Assembly (NCBI GenBank): GCA_037127315.1
Contig: JBBBDQ010000352.1
Location: 588,501-652,500 of the forward strand
Reading direction: 5' to 3'
From: Ascarosepion bandense
Taxonomy: Eukaryota; Mollusca; Cephalopoda; Sepiida; Sepiidae
Length of the DNA stretch: 64,000 nt
The notes below the pieces were generated by a model. That model was not told the origin of the DNA. It saw nothing but the letters and a program-made list of their open reading frames with translations, and searched no databases. Shown piece after piece: positions 43,379 to 54,654 of this stretch. The translations under genes and the position numbers were made by a program. Every line of letters begins with the position of its first letter. Positions within the stretch are counted from its first letter, which is position 1.

Positions 43379-43967
43379 CAGTAATGTGAAAAAGTATTAG
43401 GACATAACTATTTTATCTTTTATGAGGCATATTGACAGAAAATAAACAAAGTAATTTTATTTGATTTACTCAAAAAATACTTGTCATAAAATAAGTTCAA
43501 TATCTAGTATAATAGCCTTTTGCTTTGATCACAGCCTTCATCCTGTCAGGCATTGACATCACAAGCTTCTTCAACTTCATGGTATCTCCTGCCAAGCATT
43601 TGTTCTCAAAGTGTGTCTTACAAAGTAACATCAGATTTATCAATTTTTCTATCCAAAATATCCCATTGATGTTCAATAGAGTAGTTTCAAAATAACTTGT
43701 TTAATAGAAAATAGGAAAAATTAAATGTAACTTTTTTTTAATATATTTCTTTTACACCTAGTTTTAAATAACCAATATTTATTAGCAATTTACTTGGGTT
43801 TTTACCCTGTATTTGAATTTTAATGAGGTTTTTAGGAAAATCACCCCTGTCCTAATACTTTTGCACACTACCGGTAGTGTGCAAAAGTGTTAGGACAGGG
43901 GTGATTTTAAACTTTATTTTGATGCCTCATAAAAGATAAAATAGTTCTTGTCCTAATACTTACAGTA

Positions 43968-43970
<3 letters not shown>
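43379..43970 (-). mobile_element. Deleted Tc1-type element with terminal inverted repeats
   Basis: The left end CAGTAATGTGAAAAAGTATT...ATTTTATCTTTTATGAGGCA and the reverse complement of the right end (CAGTACTGTAAGTATTAGGA...ATTTTATCTTTTATGAGGCA) match over about 50 bp. TA precedes the left end. On the minus strand at about 43575-43510 it reads K-K-L-V-M-S-M-P-D-R-M-K-A-V-I-K-A-K-G, the C-terminus of Tc1 transposases. The rest of the gene is missing. Confidence 0.8.
43837..43908. repeat. Near-perfect 72-bp palindrome without loop
   Basis: Arms 43837-43872 and 43873-43908 are reverse complements with one mismatch, centred on ACCGGT. The arm (GTGTGCAAAAGTGTTAGGAC) resembles the element's own terminal repeat, so it looks like two transposon ends joined head to head. 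Confidence 0.92.
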
Positions 43971-44005
<35 letters not shown>

Positions 44006-44006
44006 G

Positions 44007-44070
44007 TAGGAAAAGTGTATGACAAAAAGGAAAATGTTTTCTTATAATGTGTTTCATCCTTTAGGACTTC
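44007..44070 (-). repeat. Penelope-type terminal hairpin fragment
   Basis: On the minus strand GAAGTCCTAAAGGATGAAAC then GTCATACACTTTTCC, matching 59280-59345 next to the Penelope coding pieces. Confidence 0.6.
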
Positions 44071-44071
44071 A

Positions 44072-44250
44072 GTCAATCTGTTAAATGCTATACATGATAC
44101 ACGCTTTGAGCAATCATGTCTCTTTTGAGATATGACTGACTGGGCAGAGGATTATCCCGCAGTAGGTTGCCATTGCTTTCTGTGATAGACTGGTTGCCAG
44201 CCAAGGCTATAGAACCCAAGCTGTCCTGTTATTTGACTCATAGGTAAAGG
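44072..44250 (-). mobile_element. tRNA-derived SINE, 3' half
   Basis: Minus-strand copy of the SINE 3' half, ending at ATGAGTCAAATAACAGGACA. Confidence 0.88.
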
Positions 44251-44276
44251 GAAAATAAATCTATTATATTATTATG

Positions 44277-44345
44277 TAGTAGTTAGTGGGGGATCTGTTT
44301 CCTATTGTTATGAAGTAATAAACTGACCCCCCCCACACTTGATGA
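44277..44345 (-). repeat. Foldback module with GGGGG(A/T)C arms
   Basis: AGTTAGTGGGGGATCTGTTT and AATAAACTGACCCCCCCC form an imperfect hairpin; related to 41120-41192. Confidence 0.65.
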
Positions 44346-44385
44346 CCAATATAAGCCTTAATCATTATTCCAACTATTATATTCA

Positions 44386-44687
44386 CTCAGTCAGTTAAGT
44401 GCCATACGTGATACACGATTGGGCGATCATGCCTTGAAAGAGACATGACTGACTGGGCAGAGGATTATCCCGCAGTAGGTTGCCATTGCTTTCTGTGATA
44501 GACTGGTTGCCAGCCAAGGCTATAGAACCCAAGCTCTTTTATTATTTAACACATAACAGAAGAGATTAATTAATACCTTTCCCAAGGATATTTGTGTATA
44601 AGTGAATGCAAGGAGTTCAACTGGAATTTGAACTTGGCTCTCCGATTTATCATTTCGAGTCGATATCCACTGCACCACAATGCACAT
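44386..44687 (-). mobile_element. tRNA-derived SINE, full length
   Basis: From GATGTGCATTGTGGTGCAGT (44687 downward) to GGCACTTAACTGACTGAGTG. A and B box equivalents are preserved. Confidence 0.92.
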
Positions 44688-44689
44688 CA

Positions 44690-45370
44690 AATTAAATTTG
44701 TTATGGTGGTGTAACTACACATGCACACAAATTAGGGATGCTGGGAATTTAATTTTTTTTTTATTTAGCTCATTTCAGTTAGATACTTTTCTTTTGCTAT
44801 CCATTGAATTTGTTATATGTCAAACACTTTGATAATAGAAGTTCTGCCAGAGATTCTTTTAAAACAATTATTCCTTTTATGGTGACTGCAGTGAAACAAA
44901 GTTATCAATGTCTCTTTGGTATGATCATTTTATTTTTGTTTCAGAAGTTAGGTCATATAAGTACAAGCATTATTACTATGATAATGCTAAGTCAGTTTTG
45001 GGCAGAGTTTGAACAAACCAAAGGAAAGTTTTGACTTAGTTTATCAATGGGAGATTTAAATATATTTTTTTTTGTTGGTGCAGAAGTTAAGGTAAGTCAG
45101 TCCAAACATTGTTACTATGATTGCGCTCAAGTCAGCCTTGTGTTGAGTTGGAACAACCAAAGAGAAAGTGTGAATTATTTCATAGGTTGAGGTTTTTGGA
45201 AGATACATGCAAGTGCCATGCATTAGAAATTGAGAACAGAACTAGGACCTCAGTGGACCAGGGAAACAACCATACCTCCATTGAGAACATGATGACCATA
45301 TTCTGGAGCAAAGAGGAGAAAGAGCATGAGAAAGGAAATGCTTGCCTTTATTATTACTTTATTTACCAAT
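44690..45370. other. Non-coding sequence
   Basis: A local repeat of GTCA...AAGTACAAGCATTATTACTATG (44950-44990) and GTCAGTCCAAACATTGTTACTATG (45093-45120) suggests an old tandem duplication of about 140 bp. No gene recognised. Confidence 0.4.
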
Positions 45371-45374
45371 TTCT

Positions 45375-45670
45375 TTTCATTTTTTTTTTTTTTTTTAATC
45401 ATCTCACCCCAAGCAAGGCATTCCACTGCCACTATTGCGCATGGGGCTACATAGGGGAAGGTAAAGAGAAGGAGTGGATAGACATAGGGAATGTCAGGAG
45501 AAAGGTGACAGATGAGTAAGGATAGCGAGGATGAGGGTCGGGCAGATGGGAAGAGTGCTTGATAGAATGGGAGCAGGTTAGTGTGTTAGGAGGTGTGTAT
45601 TGACCTTACATTTAAACTCCTGGAGATTGTAGCCGTCGGGGAAGCAATCGTTTGGAAGAGAATTCTCCAC
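45375..45670 (-). mobile_element. LINE 3' end, 5'-truncated, antisense
   Basis: The T-run at 45379-45396, then AATCATCTCACCCCAAGCAA and 'GGCATTCCACTGCCACTATT', is the reverse complement of the LINE tail. Farther in, TTTAAACTCCTGGAGATTGT and CCGTCGGGGAAGCAATCG are the C-terminal coding block. Confidence 0.9.
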
Positions 45671-45786
45671 AAAATTTTTCAAATTAAAATTAAGATGATT
45701 TGAAATTTGTATCCACATTTGGGAATTGAGATAAACTATTTGTGGACAGGATTAACTTACTTATGAAATTTCTCCATTTCTCTTTC

Positions 45787-45820
<34 letters not shown>

Positions 45821-45940
45821 TTTTATTATTGTAATATTTTTATTATAAGTAATTATAATAAAAATATTTTGTATCGCTACATAAAAGCTATTGTCTTTCA
45901 TTACTGTTCATTGTACTTCGTCAGGCAATGGTTGGTCACT
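45787..45940. repeat. (CT)n(TA)n tract and Penelope-type motif
   Basis: A CT/TA microsatellite at 45787-45822, followed by a minus-strand CCTGACGAAGTACAATGAAC at about 45907-45926, in the style of Penelope terminal hairpins. Confidence 0.5.
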
Positions 45941-46029
45941 TGTGTTGGGAATGATTTTTATGGAAATGTAAAAACAAATTTTCTTTTTTTAGACAATATA
46001 ATTTATAACAACTTCTATATGTTGTGACC

Positions 46030-46223
46030 CTTTAGGATGTTTGCAGTCATGGCTCTCCACAATTCCTTCCTGATAAATTCTGTCTTTTTGTTATCTCTCC
46101 TAAACCCTGTCCTGCCATACATTTACACAGGCTCTCTTGATGGGTTTTACATTGTTTTTCTGTCCTCTTTTGATCTCAATCTATCATGTGAGTATCAAAT
46201 TTTTCAATCCCTCTTTCTTCATT
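46030..46223 (-). mobile_element. RTE-type LINE 3' fragment, distal part, split by the Nimb LINE
   Basis: The minus strand gives TTGATACTCACATGATAGAT, GGTTTAGGAGAGATAACAAA and GTGGAGAGCCATGAC, colinear with 55370-55475. Its upstream continuation lies on the other side of the Nimb insertion (51995-52060). Confidence 0.7.
46213..46223 (+). repeat. Left target-site duplication of the Nimb-type LINE
   Basis: CTTTCTTCATT, repeated at 51995-52005 directly after the (CAAA)n tail. Confidence 0.8.
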
Positions 46224-46880
46224 CGCCCTGTTGGCGGGGCATCAGAATACACCAACTGCCCCCCTTGCAGAGAATAAAAGTCTCTCAATGGGGCCACCTG
46301 TTGGCCGTGGTTGGCGACCCGTGTTGTCTGGGGATGGGATCCTGGTGATTGAGCAGGCCATGGCCCGGGTGCAAAGAGGTCATGGTTCTGCAACACATCA
46401 CTTCGGCCCTTACCTGGGCTAGACGGGCGGTCAGAGATGCCCGATCCGATCAACCGGCTGGTCAGGTCAAGCCCTAACATCTACTCCCATACATACCCTC
46501 CAAAACATTTTCTACCAAGACTGATGTATCCTACCATACATATTCCACACCCCCCAAAAAAAACAAAAAACAACCAGACCATGGAAAGTTATATATGAGA
46601 AAACTACCATCAGCTTTCTATGAATAGATGTTAGAAGGCGCTGGCTAAGGGTCAATCGGTGGTGCAAGATACATAGGCCCGGACATGGCTGCAAGCCATC
46701 CAGCTGTGCACCTACATTATGGGGTGGTACACAGAGGGAGGAGACAGGTGCTCCGGGTCTCTCGCGTCGTCGAGTATATTGGAGGGGAAGTCCCTGATCA
46801 TTCAGGGCAAATGGGTTTCCCCCCTGACAGATCCCGTTCGTGGGCTCCAGCCTGGTTTGGTGGATGGGGATAACCCTCCA

Positions 46881-48154
46881 ATGAATAATATATTATATAA
46901 TATGTCTAATAAATATTCCAAATGCCCCCATATAGAATCTCCATCAGACTCAGAAAGTGAGTTTATTATTACAAAACATTTTCCTCAGTTTATTGTTTTG
47001 AGGTCATTAGAAGAAAAACAATTAACAAAAATATCCCCATTTGTTATTGAAAAAGTACTTTCTGGTGCTATAGTACCAAAGATGGTGAAGAAACTTAAAA
47101 ATGGTACACTACTTGTCCAAGTAGAGAAAAAATCATATTCTGATACACTTTTAAAAATGAAAACCTTTTCAGAAACAGAGATAAAAGCATATCTGCACAA
47201 CACACTGAACAAATCTAGAGGGGTAGTCAGAAGCACTGAGCTTTCACTCTGCACTTTCGAAGAAATTAAGACTCAGCTAAAAACACAAGGTGTGATAGGT
47301 GTATGACGCATTCAAATTAGAAAAGGAACAGATATCATCGAAACAAACACATATATATTCACTTTCAACCTGCCCAAAGTCCCGAAGGAATTAAAAATAG
47401 GATTTACAATTGAAAAGGTCAACCAGTACATCCCAAACCCTCTACAGTGCTTCAATTGTCAACTTTTTGGACACCATAAAGACAGGTGCACGAGACTTCC
47501 AACATGCAGAAGATATGGAGAAAGAGACTCTGACCACCATGGGCAAGAATGTAACAAAAAAGCAAAATGTGTTAATTGTCTTGAAGATCACCCATCAGAC
47601 TCCAAACAATGTATAATCTGGAAAAAAGAAAAAGAGATCAACACTATCAAGTTTACACGTAATATATCCTTCTCTGAAGCTAGAAAGATAGTTGAAACAA
47701 CTGGCTTATTCCCTACTAAATCATATGCATCAGTTACTAAACCAACTTTGAAAAACAAGAATGCCATTCTTGCAAACTCCTACTCAGTAAATTATCAAAA
47801 CTTACACCAGAAACACTCCCCGCTTTCTTGAAAGAAATTAATTCACTTACTGAATCTGACAATAACACTGAACCTTCAAGCATGGAAAAACCATCAACAT
47901 CAAATACCTCGATGGCGGAACAAAAACCTCTTCTCCAGAGGGAAACTATCCAAAAAAAGTCGACTTTACGGAAGGAATCTAAGTCCCCTCCTCCAAAGAA
48001 AGTCACTACTACTCACAAGCAGACTGTACAGAGATCTTCTTCTAAACAAAGAACTGTAGTGGAGAAAAACACCAAAAACAAAAACCGATGCACATCTGTA
48101 GATTCAGAAGACATGGAAATGGAGAGTATCCTCTGTAGAAAACAACCATTTTAA
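46881..48154 (+). pseudogene. Nimb-type ORF1 (gag-like, CCHC zinc knuckles), one stop and one frameshift
   Basis: Starts M-N-N-I-L-Y-N-M-S-N-K. F-P-Q-F-I-V-L-R-S-L and K-I-S-P-F-V-I-E-K lead into a conserved RNA-binding-like region (V-E-K-K-S-Y-S-D-T-L-L-K-M-K). A TGA at 47304 interrupts V-I-G-V-*-R-I-Q; one transition from CGA would explain it. Then come C-F-N-C-x4-H-x4-C, a second knuckle whose second Cys is Tyr (C-R-R-Y), and C-V-N-C-x4-H. A frameshift near 47780-47830 moves the Ser/Thr/Lys-rich C-terminal tail (to 48154) to another frame. Such proteins coat the element's RNA. Start chosen because family similarity begins there. Confidence 0.8.
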
Positions 48155-48197
48155 TACTCATAAAGATAAACGGAAATCAAATACATAAAATTTAACC

Positions 48198-51100
48198 ATG
48201 GCCAGCAAAATAATTCAATGGAATTGCAGAGGTATAAAAGCCAATCTGAATGAACTTCTTCTACTAATAACCAGTCTATGTTCTTTAATAATATGTCTAC
48301 AAGAAACTTTTTTTAAAACCGTCTGAAAGCATTAAACTCTGCAACTTCTCTGAATACAACCATATTGTAAATAACCCAAGTCGAGCTTCCAGAGGAACAT
48401 CCATTCTTATCAAAAACAAAATAGCACAAAGCCAGATAAATTTACAAACTAATTTACAGGCAATTGCCGTTCGAACCACTTTACATCGGACTGCCACAGT
48501 TTGCTCCATTTATCTACCTCCAAATGACCCTATAGATGAAACAGAAATAGAAAATCTTATTAACCAACTCCCTCGTCCCTTCCTACTATTAGGTGACTTT
48601 AACAGTCACAACACTAGTTGGGGATGCTCAGACACAAACAGAAGAGGAATCATAATAGAAAATGTTATCAACAATAACAACCTATGTATATATAATAATA
48701 AGAAACCAACTTTTATTCACTCTGCTACAAACACATTCTCAGTAATTGATCTTTCTATAAGTGATCCAAGTATCTTTATGGATTACAACTGGACTGTTCA
48801 TGAGGATACATGTGGAAGTGACCACTTCCCAATAACATTAGAACATACTGGCCCTGAAATAATATAAAAAATACCTCACTGGAACCTTAAAAAAGCCAAC
48901 TGGAATAAATTCAAACAATTATGCAAATATAAACTCCTACCTGGAAAACATGAGAAAGACCCGATCACTCATTTTACAGATACTATTATTTCTATAGCTG
49001 AGGAATGTATCCCTAAAACAACTTCTTCAACTAAATATAACCAGCCTTGGTTTAATGATGATGCATTAAAAAAATTCACTGCTCAGAATTTAAACCATTT
49101 TAAAAATTACAGGGCTAAAGCACGCCGAATAATAAAAGAAGCCAAACGGGAGTCATGGAAGAGCTTTGTTTCCAAAATTAATAATAACACCAAAAGTAAA
49201 ACCATATGGAATATGGTGCGGAAAATTTCAGGAAAAAAACATCAGTCCCCACCTCAAGCACCTCTGTATAAATAACAACAAAATAACCCGAAAAAAAGAC
49301 ATGGCCAACCTGCTTGCAGATTCTCTTGCAAATAACTCGTCATCCAAAAATCACAGTAAAAAATTCCAGACTATTAAACAGGAATCAGAAAAAATCAAGC
49401 TGAACTTTAAAAGTAATAATGAAGAAGAGTATAATACACTTTTTTCTTTTAATGAACTAAAGGATTCATTAAAGAAGGCCAATAATACAGCTGAGGGACC
49501 AGACGAGATATCGTATGAGTTCTTAAAACAACTACCTGATCAATCATTGAGGTATTTACTATTTTTAACGACATCTGGATCAGTGGTAATATACCTGCCA
49601 TATGGAAACAAGCCATAGTCATTCCTGTAGTAAAACCAGGAAAAGATGCATCTGACCCCTCCAATTACTGCCCCATAGCACTAACAAGCTGTGTATGTAA
49701 GACTCTTGAAAGAATGGTTAATAACAGATTAGTTTGGTTTTTTGAAATCAATAAAACAATAACCAACCTTCAATGCAGTTTCCGAAAACAGCGGAGTACT
49801 ATGGATCATTTAATAAAGCTGGAAACTTTCATTAGGAATGCCTTTATCCAAAAAAAACATATTACTGCTATTTTCTTTGACTTGGAAAAGGCATACGATA
49901 CCACGTGGAGATATGGTATCATGAAAAATCTCAAAGAAGCTGGACTGATGGGAAGACTACCTATTTTCATCAATAACTTTTTAAACAACAGATTGTTTAA
50001 TGTCTGTGTAGGAGCATGCCTCTCGGACCCCAAGGAACAGGAAATGGGAGTCCCACAGGGGAGTATTTTATCTGTAACATTATTTAACTTAAAAATCAAT
50101 GATATTGTTGGATGTATAAATCCAGGTGTGGATTGCTCACTGTATGTCGATGATTTTTTAATCTGCTACAGCTCAAGGTATATCCACATAATTGAGCGAC
50201 AGCTTCAACAATGCATTGACAAAATAAAAAAATGGTCAACCAAGAATGGATTTAAGTTCTCCACTAACAAAACAAAATGCATGCACTTTTGCCAGCTTAG
50301 AAAATTACATCCAGATCCTCTTTTAAAACTGGACAAGACTCAGATTCCCGTTGTAGACCAACATAAATTTTTAGGACTAATACTGGATAAAAAGCTCACC
50401 TTTATTCCACACATCAAACACTTAATAAACAAATGTAACAAAGCTATCCAGCTGATGCAAGTTATTGCCCACACAGATTGGAGAGCTGATAGACAAATCT
50501 TACTGAAGTTATATAGATCATTAGTGTGATCGAAATTGGACTATGGCTGCTACATATATGGTGCTGCCAGAATGTCATATACAAAGTCATTAGATACTGT
50601 TCATTATCAGGGGCTTAGACTGGCCTTGGGAGCCTTTCGAACTTCTCCCATTGATAGTCTATATGCAGAAGCCAATGAACCACCATTATCAATTCGCCGC
50701 AACAAACTAACTTTACAATATTTGACCAAAATCCTCTCTTGCCCATCCAATCCTGCCTACAACTGTATTGTAAACCCATTATATCACCCTCTCTATGATA
50801 AGAAAAAGAAAACAATTAAAATATTTGGCCTAAGGATAAAAGAAATCATCAGAGAATCCAATATAAACCTGGAATGAATCCACGAATCACTCATTTCAGA
50901 AAGCCCTCCATGGGAAATCATTTAACCAACAGTATTGCTAAATCTCACCAAATTCTCTAAATCAAAGACCAACCCTACTGATTTCTATGAAGAACTGAAC
51001 AAGATTGTCGATAGTTTCCTTTCCTATAAACATGTATACACAGATGGATCGAAAGAAGGTGAGAAATGTGGATGCTGTGCCCTACTAGATAACGTCACAA

Positions 51101-51806
51101 AAAAAGACGTTTACCTGATGGAGCATCATTAGTGTGAGCCACAGCTGTTGAGCTGGCACTTGATCTAATCACTGACAATGTAAGTGACAGCTTCGTTATA
51201 TTCTCTGATTCACTCTCTGTACTATTGTCCATCCACAGCAAGAATCTCAATAAGCCGATTATCGTTAAACTTTTATCGATTAACAAAACCAAGAATATTG
51301 TCTTTTGTTGGATCTCCAGCCACATTGGCATTTGTGGTAACACGAAAGTGGACATGGCTGCAAAGGAGTCTCTGAGAGAGGATATCTTCAATATGAAGGT
51401 CCCATTCACAGATCAAAGGCCTGCAATAAAAAGATATATTCAACTCAAATGGCAAAAACTTTGGTCGACCTGTCAGAACAACAAACTCTTCCAAGTTAAA
51501 CCCAATTTGGGAGAGTGGACAGGTGCATGAAGGAAATCCAGAAAGGAAGAGGTAATACTGTCTCGAATTAGGATAGGACACACCTTTTTTACCCACCCCT
51601 GGCTGTTAAGAGGAGTAGATCCACCCAAATGCTCTAAATGTCAGATGAATAATAGCATAAGACATATACTAATTGATTGTACAGACCTGACAAAAATTCG
51701 TCAACAGTTTTATAAAGTACAGAACTTAAGATCTTTATTTGAAAACATCAACACGGACAAAATACTAGCCTTCCTTCGGAAAATTGACCTATTTAATAAA
51801 ATTTAA
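48198..51806 (+). pseudogene. Nimb-type ORF2: endonuclease, reverse transcriptase, RNase H
   Basis: ATG at 48198 opens I-I-Q-W-N-C-R-G-I-K (endonuclease). A seventh T in the run after L-Q-E-T causes a frameshift near 48310. G-D-F-N-S-H-N-T-S-W-G and C-G-S-D-H-F-P-I follow, then a TAA at about 48866. RT motifs: E-G-P-D-E-I-S-Y, F-F-D-L-E-K-A-Y-D-T-T-W, M-G-V-P-Q-G-S-I-L-S, catalytic Y-V-D-D-F-L-I-C (about 50140), K-F-L-G-L-I-L-D. RNase H: V-Y-T-D-G-S-K, A-V-E-L-A-L, F-S-D-S-L-S-V-L, S-S-H-I-G-I-C-G-N-T-K-V-D. The C-terminus has C-S-K-C ... H-I-L-I-D-C. Additional frameshifts near 49270, 49570 and 51130 and a TGA at 50527 make it non-functional, though every catalytic motif is still readable. 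Confidence 0.85.
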
Positions 51807-51994
51807 CTTTATTATATAGCTTCAACATAGACATATAAACTATAACATTTCCTCCTAGCTATGGGTAAAATAGCATGCTGTGTTCCGAATATGCCTGTTT
51901 CCAGGGAATAACTCTCATTTAAAATAAAAATACGCTTCTGGCCTTAAATGACCCTTTAGATATTGATAGGCCGTTAAACGAACAAACAAACAAA

Positions 51995-52300
51995 CTTTCT
52001 TCATTATGTGCCCTAGAAGCTACAACTATGTTAAGAATAATTGTCATTTTTGCAGAAAACAAATTTTATGTAATTTTCATGACACTTCAACCCAGAATAA
52101 ATAAGAAAAAAATGGTGGTTGAAATTTCTAGAAATTATAAAAAGGAAAGTAGGTTTAAAAATTTAGCAGTGGATGGCAGAACATGAACTAGGAATAGTAA
52201 GGGGACAAATATTGCATAGCGCTACATGAAATAGAAACTGTGGAGTGCCGTGATCACCATGCCTGGAAGGGACCTGGCACATAGAAGATAATGAATAAAT
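51995..52300. mobile_element. Right target duplication and RTE-type relics
   Basis: CTTTCTTCATT (51995-52005) and ATGTGCCCTAGAAGCTACAA continue, on the minus strand, the RTE fragment interrupted at 46223. From about 52115 to 52290 a plus-strand RTE tail follows (GTTGAAATTTCTAGAAATTA, GTGGAGTGCCGTGATCACCA, GGGACCTGGCACATAGAAGA). Confidence 0.6.
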
Positions 52301-52884
52301 GCTGATTTTTTCATTCAGTGCTTTAGTCTTTATTATCTGATACGTAAATTTTGTGGATGTTGCTGGCTTTTTATCTGGAAGAAACCAACTGTTTTTTTTT
52401 TTTACATGCGAGAAATTTAAAACCTGGTTGGGAATTTTTTTTATTTTTATTTTTTTTTTATTGAGGATTCAAACTGAAAGACCGACAGCCACATTTAATC
52501 TCACTGCATCAATGACTTAAGGGAAGTTTTTGAGAAAGTTATGAAAACCTTAATTTGTCAGCAAATTTAGTTTCTCTTTTCCCACTGCCAAATTTTTTTT
52601 TTTTGTGAAACAAAAAAATAAACAAGAAAATGAAATCTTAGAAAGCATGAAATTATCAGAAATTGCACATCACCAGGATGATAGATATTTACCAACGTCA
52701 GAGCAAATTAGTTTTGAACTGCTGGGGTCTTCCCTGCAGGAGACAAATGCAAAATTAAATTTAAAAAAATTGTTGATGGTTGTCAAAACATGTATTCAAC
52801 CATATGCAAGCAACCAAATAAATTTACCTTCTATGAAGATAAGGCCTCTGCTCCCACCAAAACAATAACTGCTATTTTTGATTT
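52301..52884. other. AT-rich non-coding sequence
   Basis: Poly-T runs near 52392 and 52448. A frame of 87 codons at 52605-52868 has no recognisable similarity and is probably chance in A-rich DNA. Confidence 0.45.
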
Positions 52885-52909
52885 TATATATATATATATA
52901 TATATATAA
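52885..52909. repeat. (TA)n microsatellite
   Basis: TA alternation directly before a LINE fragment. Confidence 0.95.
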
Positions 52910-52916
52910 GATAACT

Positions 52917-53258
52917 GTTCTGACAAGCTTTTTCCCCTGGTGCCTCAACCGCATAAAATTAAGCTTGCTACTAGATTGGCATTTAGGTCCCACTCTTAAA
53001 TGTAAATACCACATTTTAAACAGTTTCTTTTCTTGCACTTCTAAACCTGTGGAACTCCCTTCTGTTTATTTGCTTCTCTGACAGTAACAATCTTGAAAAA
53101 ATTTAAATGAATCATCAATTGCCACCTTCTATCTTCTTGAATTCTGTTCATCTTTTATCTTTTCTTCAATATCCTCTGTACCCAGACCTTTCTCTTGCTG
53201 TAAACCCCTGCATATTAGTGGCAGTTCTGCATTTCTTTGGGTGAAATGAGAAAAAAAA
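52917..53258 (+). mobile_element. LINE 3' end, 5'-truncated, sense
   Basis: CTGGTGCCTCAACCGC, CTACTAGATTGGCATTTAGG, AACCTGTGGAACTCCCTTCT and CCCCTGCATATTAGTGGCAG match the C-terminal coding block and tail of the LINE at 18450-18812. Confidence 0.85.
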
Positions 53259-53264
53259 TGTATG

Positions 53265-53530
53265 TGTGTCAATATTTCCGAGATGAGGTATTGTAACTGT
53301 TTACACTATTTACATTGTTTGGACTGTTATCCTTATCTTTATTGTCATTTTCATGATTTTTCACCTAGTGTATGCTCAGGGCTTCTTTAGGATCTAGCCA
53401 TATTTCCAAGATGAGGTATTGTAACTATTTACACTATTTGGACTTTTGTCCACGTCTTTGTTGCCATATTAATCAAGTTTTGTCTTTTACATGTTCCAAC
53501 ATAAGAATTGTTCTCACAAAACTTTGATGT
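53265..53530 (+). repeat. Two Penelope-type repeat copies in tandem
   Basis: TTTCCGAGATGAGGTATTGT (53273) and TTTCCAAGATGAGGTATTGT (53402) start two related blocks about 129 bp apart, each with ACTATTTACACTATTT-type sequence; also related to 25735 and 27845. Confidence 0.7.
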
Positions 53531-53571
53531 TGGCATGAATCTGCTCAGTTAAAATAAATTCTTTGCATTAA

Positions 53572-53576
<5 letters not shown>

Positions 53577-53618
<42 letters not shown>

Positions 53619-53620
53619 AT
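53577..53620. repeat. (TA)n microsatellite
   Basis: TA alternation with one C. Confidence 0.95.
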
Positions 53621-53849
53621 GCTAAGAGAGATTTATTATAGCTACTTTTTAGCTCAGCTGTTAATATTGAAAATTGAAGTTTCTGATTGTAGGTACAAAT
53701 TAAAAGCATAAGTCAAGCAGGTAACACAGTAAGAAAACTGCAGGACACCTAGACAAGGGGGAATCGAAAGACTCACTCTCAGTTGTATCGAGATAATATA
53801 TAGTTGTCAACAAGTGGAGCAGCCTGAAATGCAAGCTAAAAATATATAT

Positions 53850-54147
53850 CAGTCAGTTAAGTGCCATACATGATAGATGCTTGTGTGATTACGGACCTAC
53901 AGAGACATGACTGCCTAGACAGAATATTTTCCTGCAGTAGGTTACCATTGCTTTCTGCGATTGACTAGTTGCCAACCAAGACTATAGAACCCAGTCTGTT
54001 CTGCTGTTTAACACATAGCTGGAGAGAAAAACAATGAATTAATACCTTTCCCAAGGATAGTTGCATGTAAGTGAATGAAATGTATTCAACTGGAATTCAG
54101 TCTTGCCACTCCAATTTCTCATTTCAAGACGATATTCCCTGCAAAAC
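53850..54147 (-). mobile_element. tRNA-derived SINE, diverged full-length copy
   Basis: Minus-strand copy from GTGTGTTGTTTTGCAGGGAA to 'GGCACTTAACTGACTGATA'. Many substitutions. Confidence 0.88.
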
Positions 54148-54317
54148 AACACACTTCCAATATATATATATATTTATGAATTTATTTGTTCGACCATTAT
54201 TTTTGATCAATACTCATATTTAAGTAGATATTCTGTTTATAATCAAACAGTATATATATATATATTTCTACTGGCCTGATTATTTACGATAAATTTTGTT
54301 ATGAAAATGTGTGTCAT

Positions 54318-54388
54318 TTGGCAGGATTCAAACTTGCGACCCCTATCTACATAGGGGAAGCCACCATGTGATCTGGCGCATCTTAGAC
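54318..54388 (-). other. tRNA-like sequence, probably retroposon-derived
   Basis: On the minus strand GATGCGCCAGATCACATGGT ... GTCGCAAGTTTGAATCCTGC has a B-box-like GTTTGAATCC and a tRNA-like spacing. No complete cloverleaf was worked out. It is likely a decayed tRNA-derived SINE head of a second family. Confidence 0.35.
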
Positions 54389-54654
54389 CTTTTGATCATG
54401 AATGACCAACAGTTTAAACAATGTCAAATCAAGCCTTATATAACACATTTTTTGATTTTACGTAAATAACCATCTCTGCACTGAAATGTATCAAATGTAA
54501 ACATACAATGTTATGGAAATTCATGTAGATTAACGAAATGTTTTTTTTAAACAACCGACAGTTTGAAATTGTTTGTTTGAACATTATTTTTGATCAAAAA
54601 TTGTGTTATATAGGCTTGATTTGACTTCGTTTAGCCTGTGGATAGTGGTTGCAG

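Larger units (their letters stand above)
46224..51994 (+). mobile_element. Full-length I/Nimb-type LINE
   Basis: About 5.77 kb between 11-bp direct repeats. A GC-richer 5' UTR (CCCTGTTGGCGGGGCATCAG to about 46880) precedes ORF1 with zinc knuckles, then ORF2 with endonuclease, reverse transcriptase, RNase H and a C-terminal zinc knuckle. The 3' end is GGCCTTAAATGACCC...GGCCGTTAAACGAACAAACA. The RNase H domain plus three-knuckle ORF1 place it in the I superfamily; the tail and ORF1 style recall Nimb elements of molluscs (from memory). Base composition of the 5' UTR is clearly unlike the AT-rich flanks. Confidence 0.88.

Noticed and set aside
45121..45519. Frame of 132 codons as a possible gene
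   Set aside because: Its second half is an antisense LINE tail and poly-T run (encoding F-F-F-F), so the frame is fortuitous.
46184..46480. Minus-strand frame of 98 codons in GC-richer DNA
   Set aside because: It is the antisense of the Nimb LINE 5' UTR; absence of stops there reflects base composition.
52605..52868. A-rich open frame as an exon
   Set aside because: Low-complexity Lys/Asn-rich composition and no acceptor or donor that fits.
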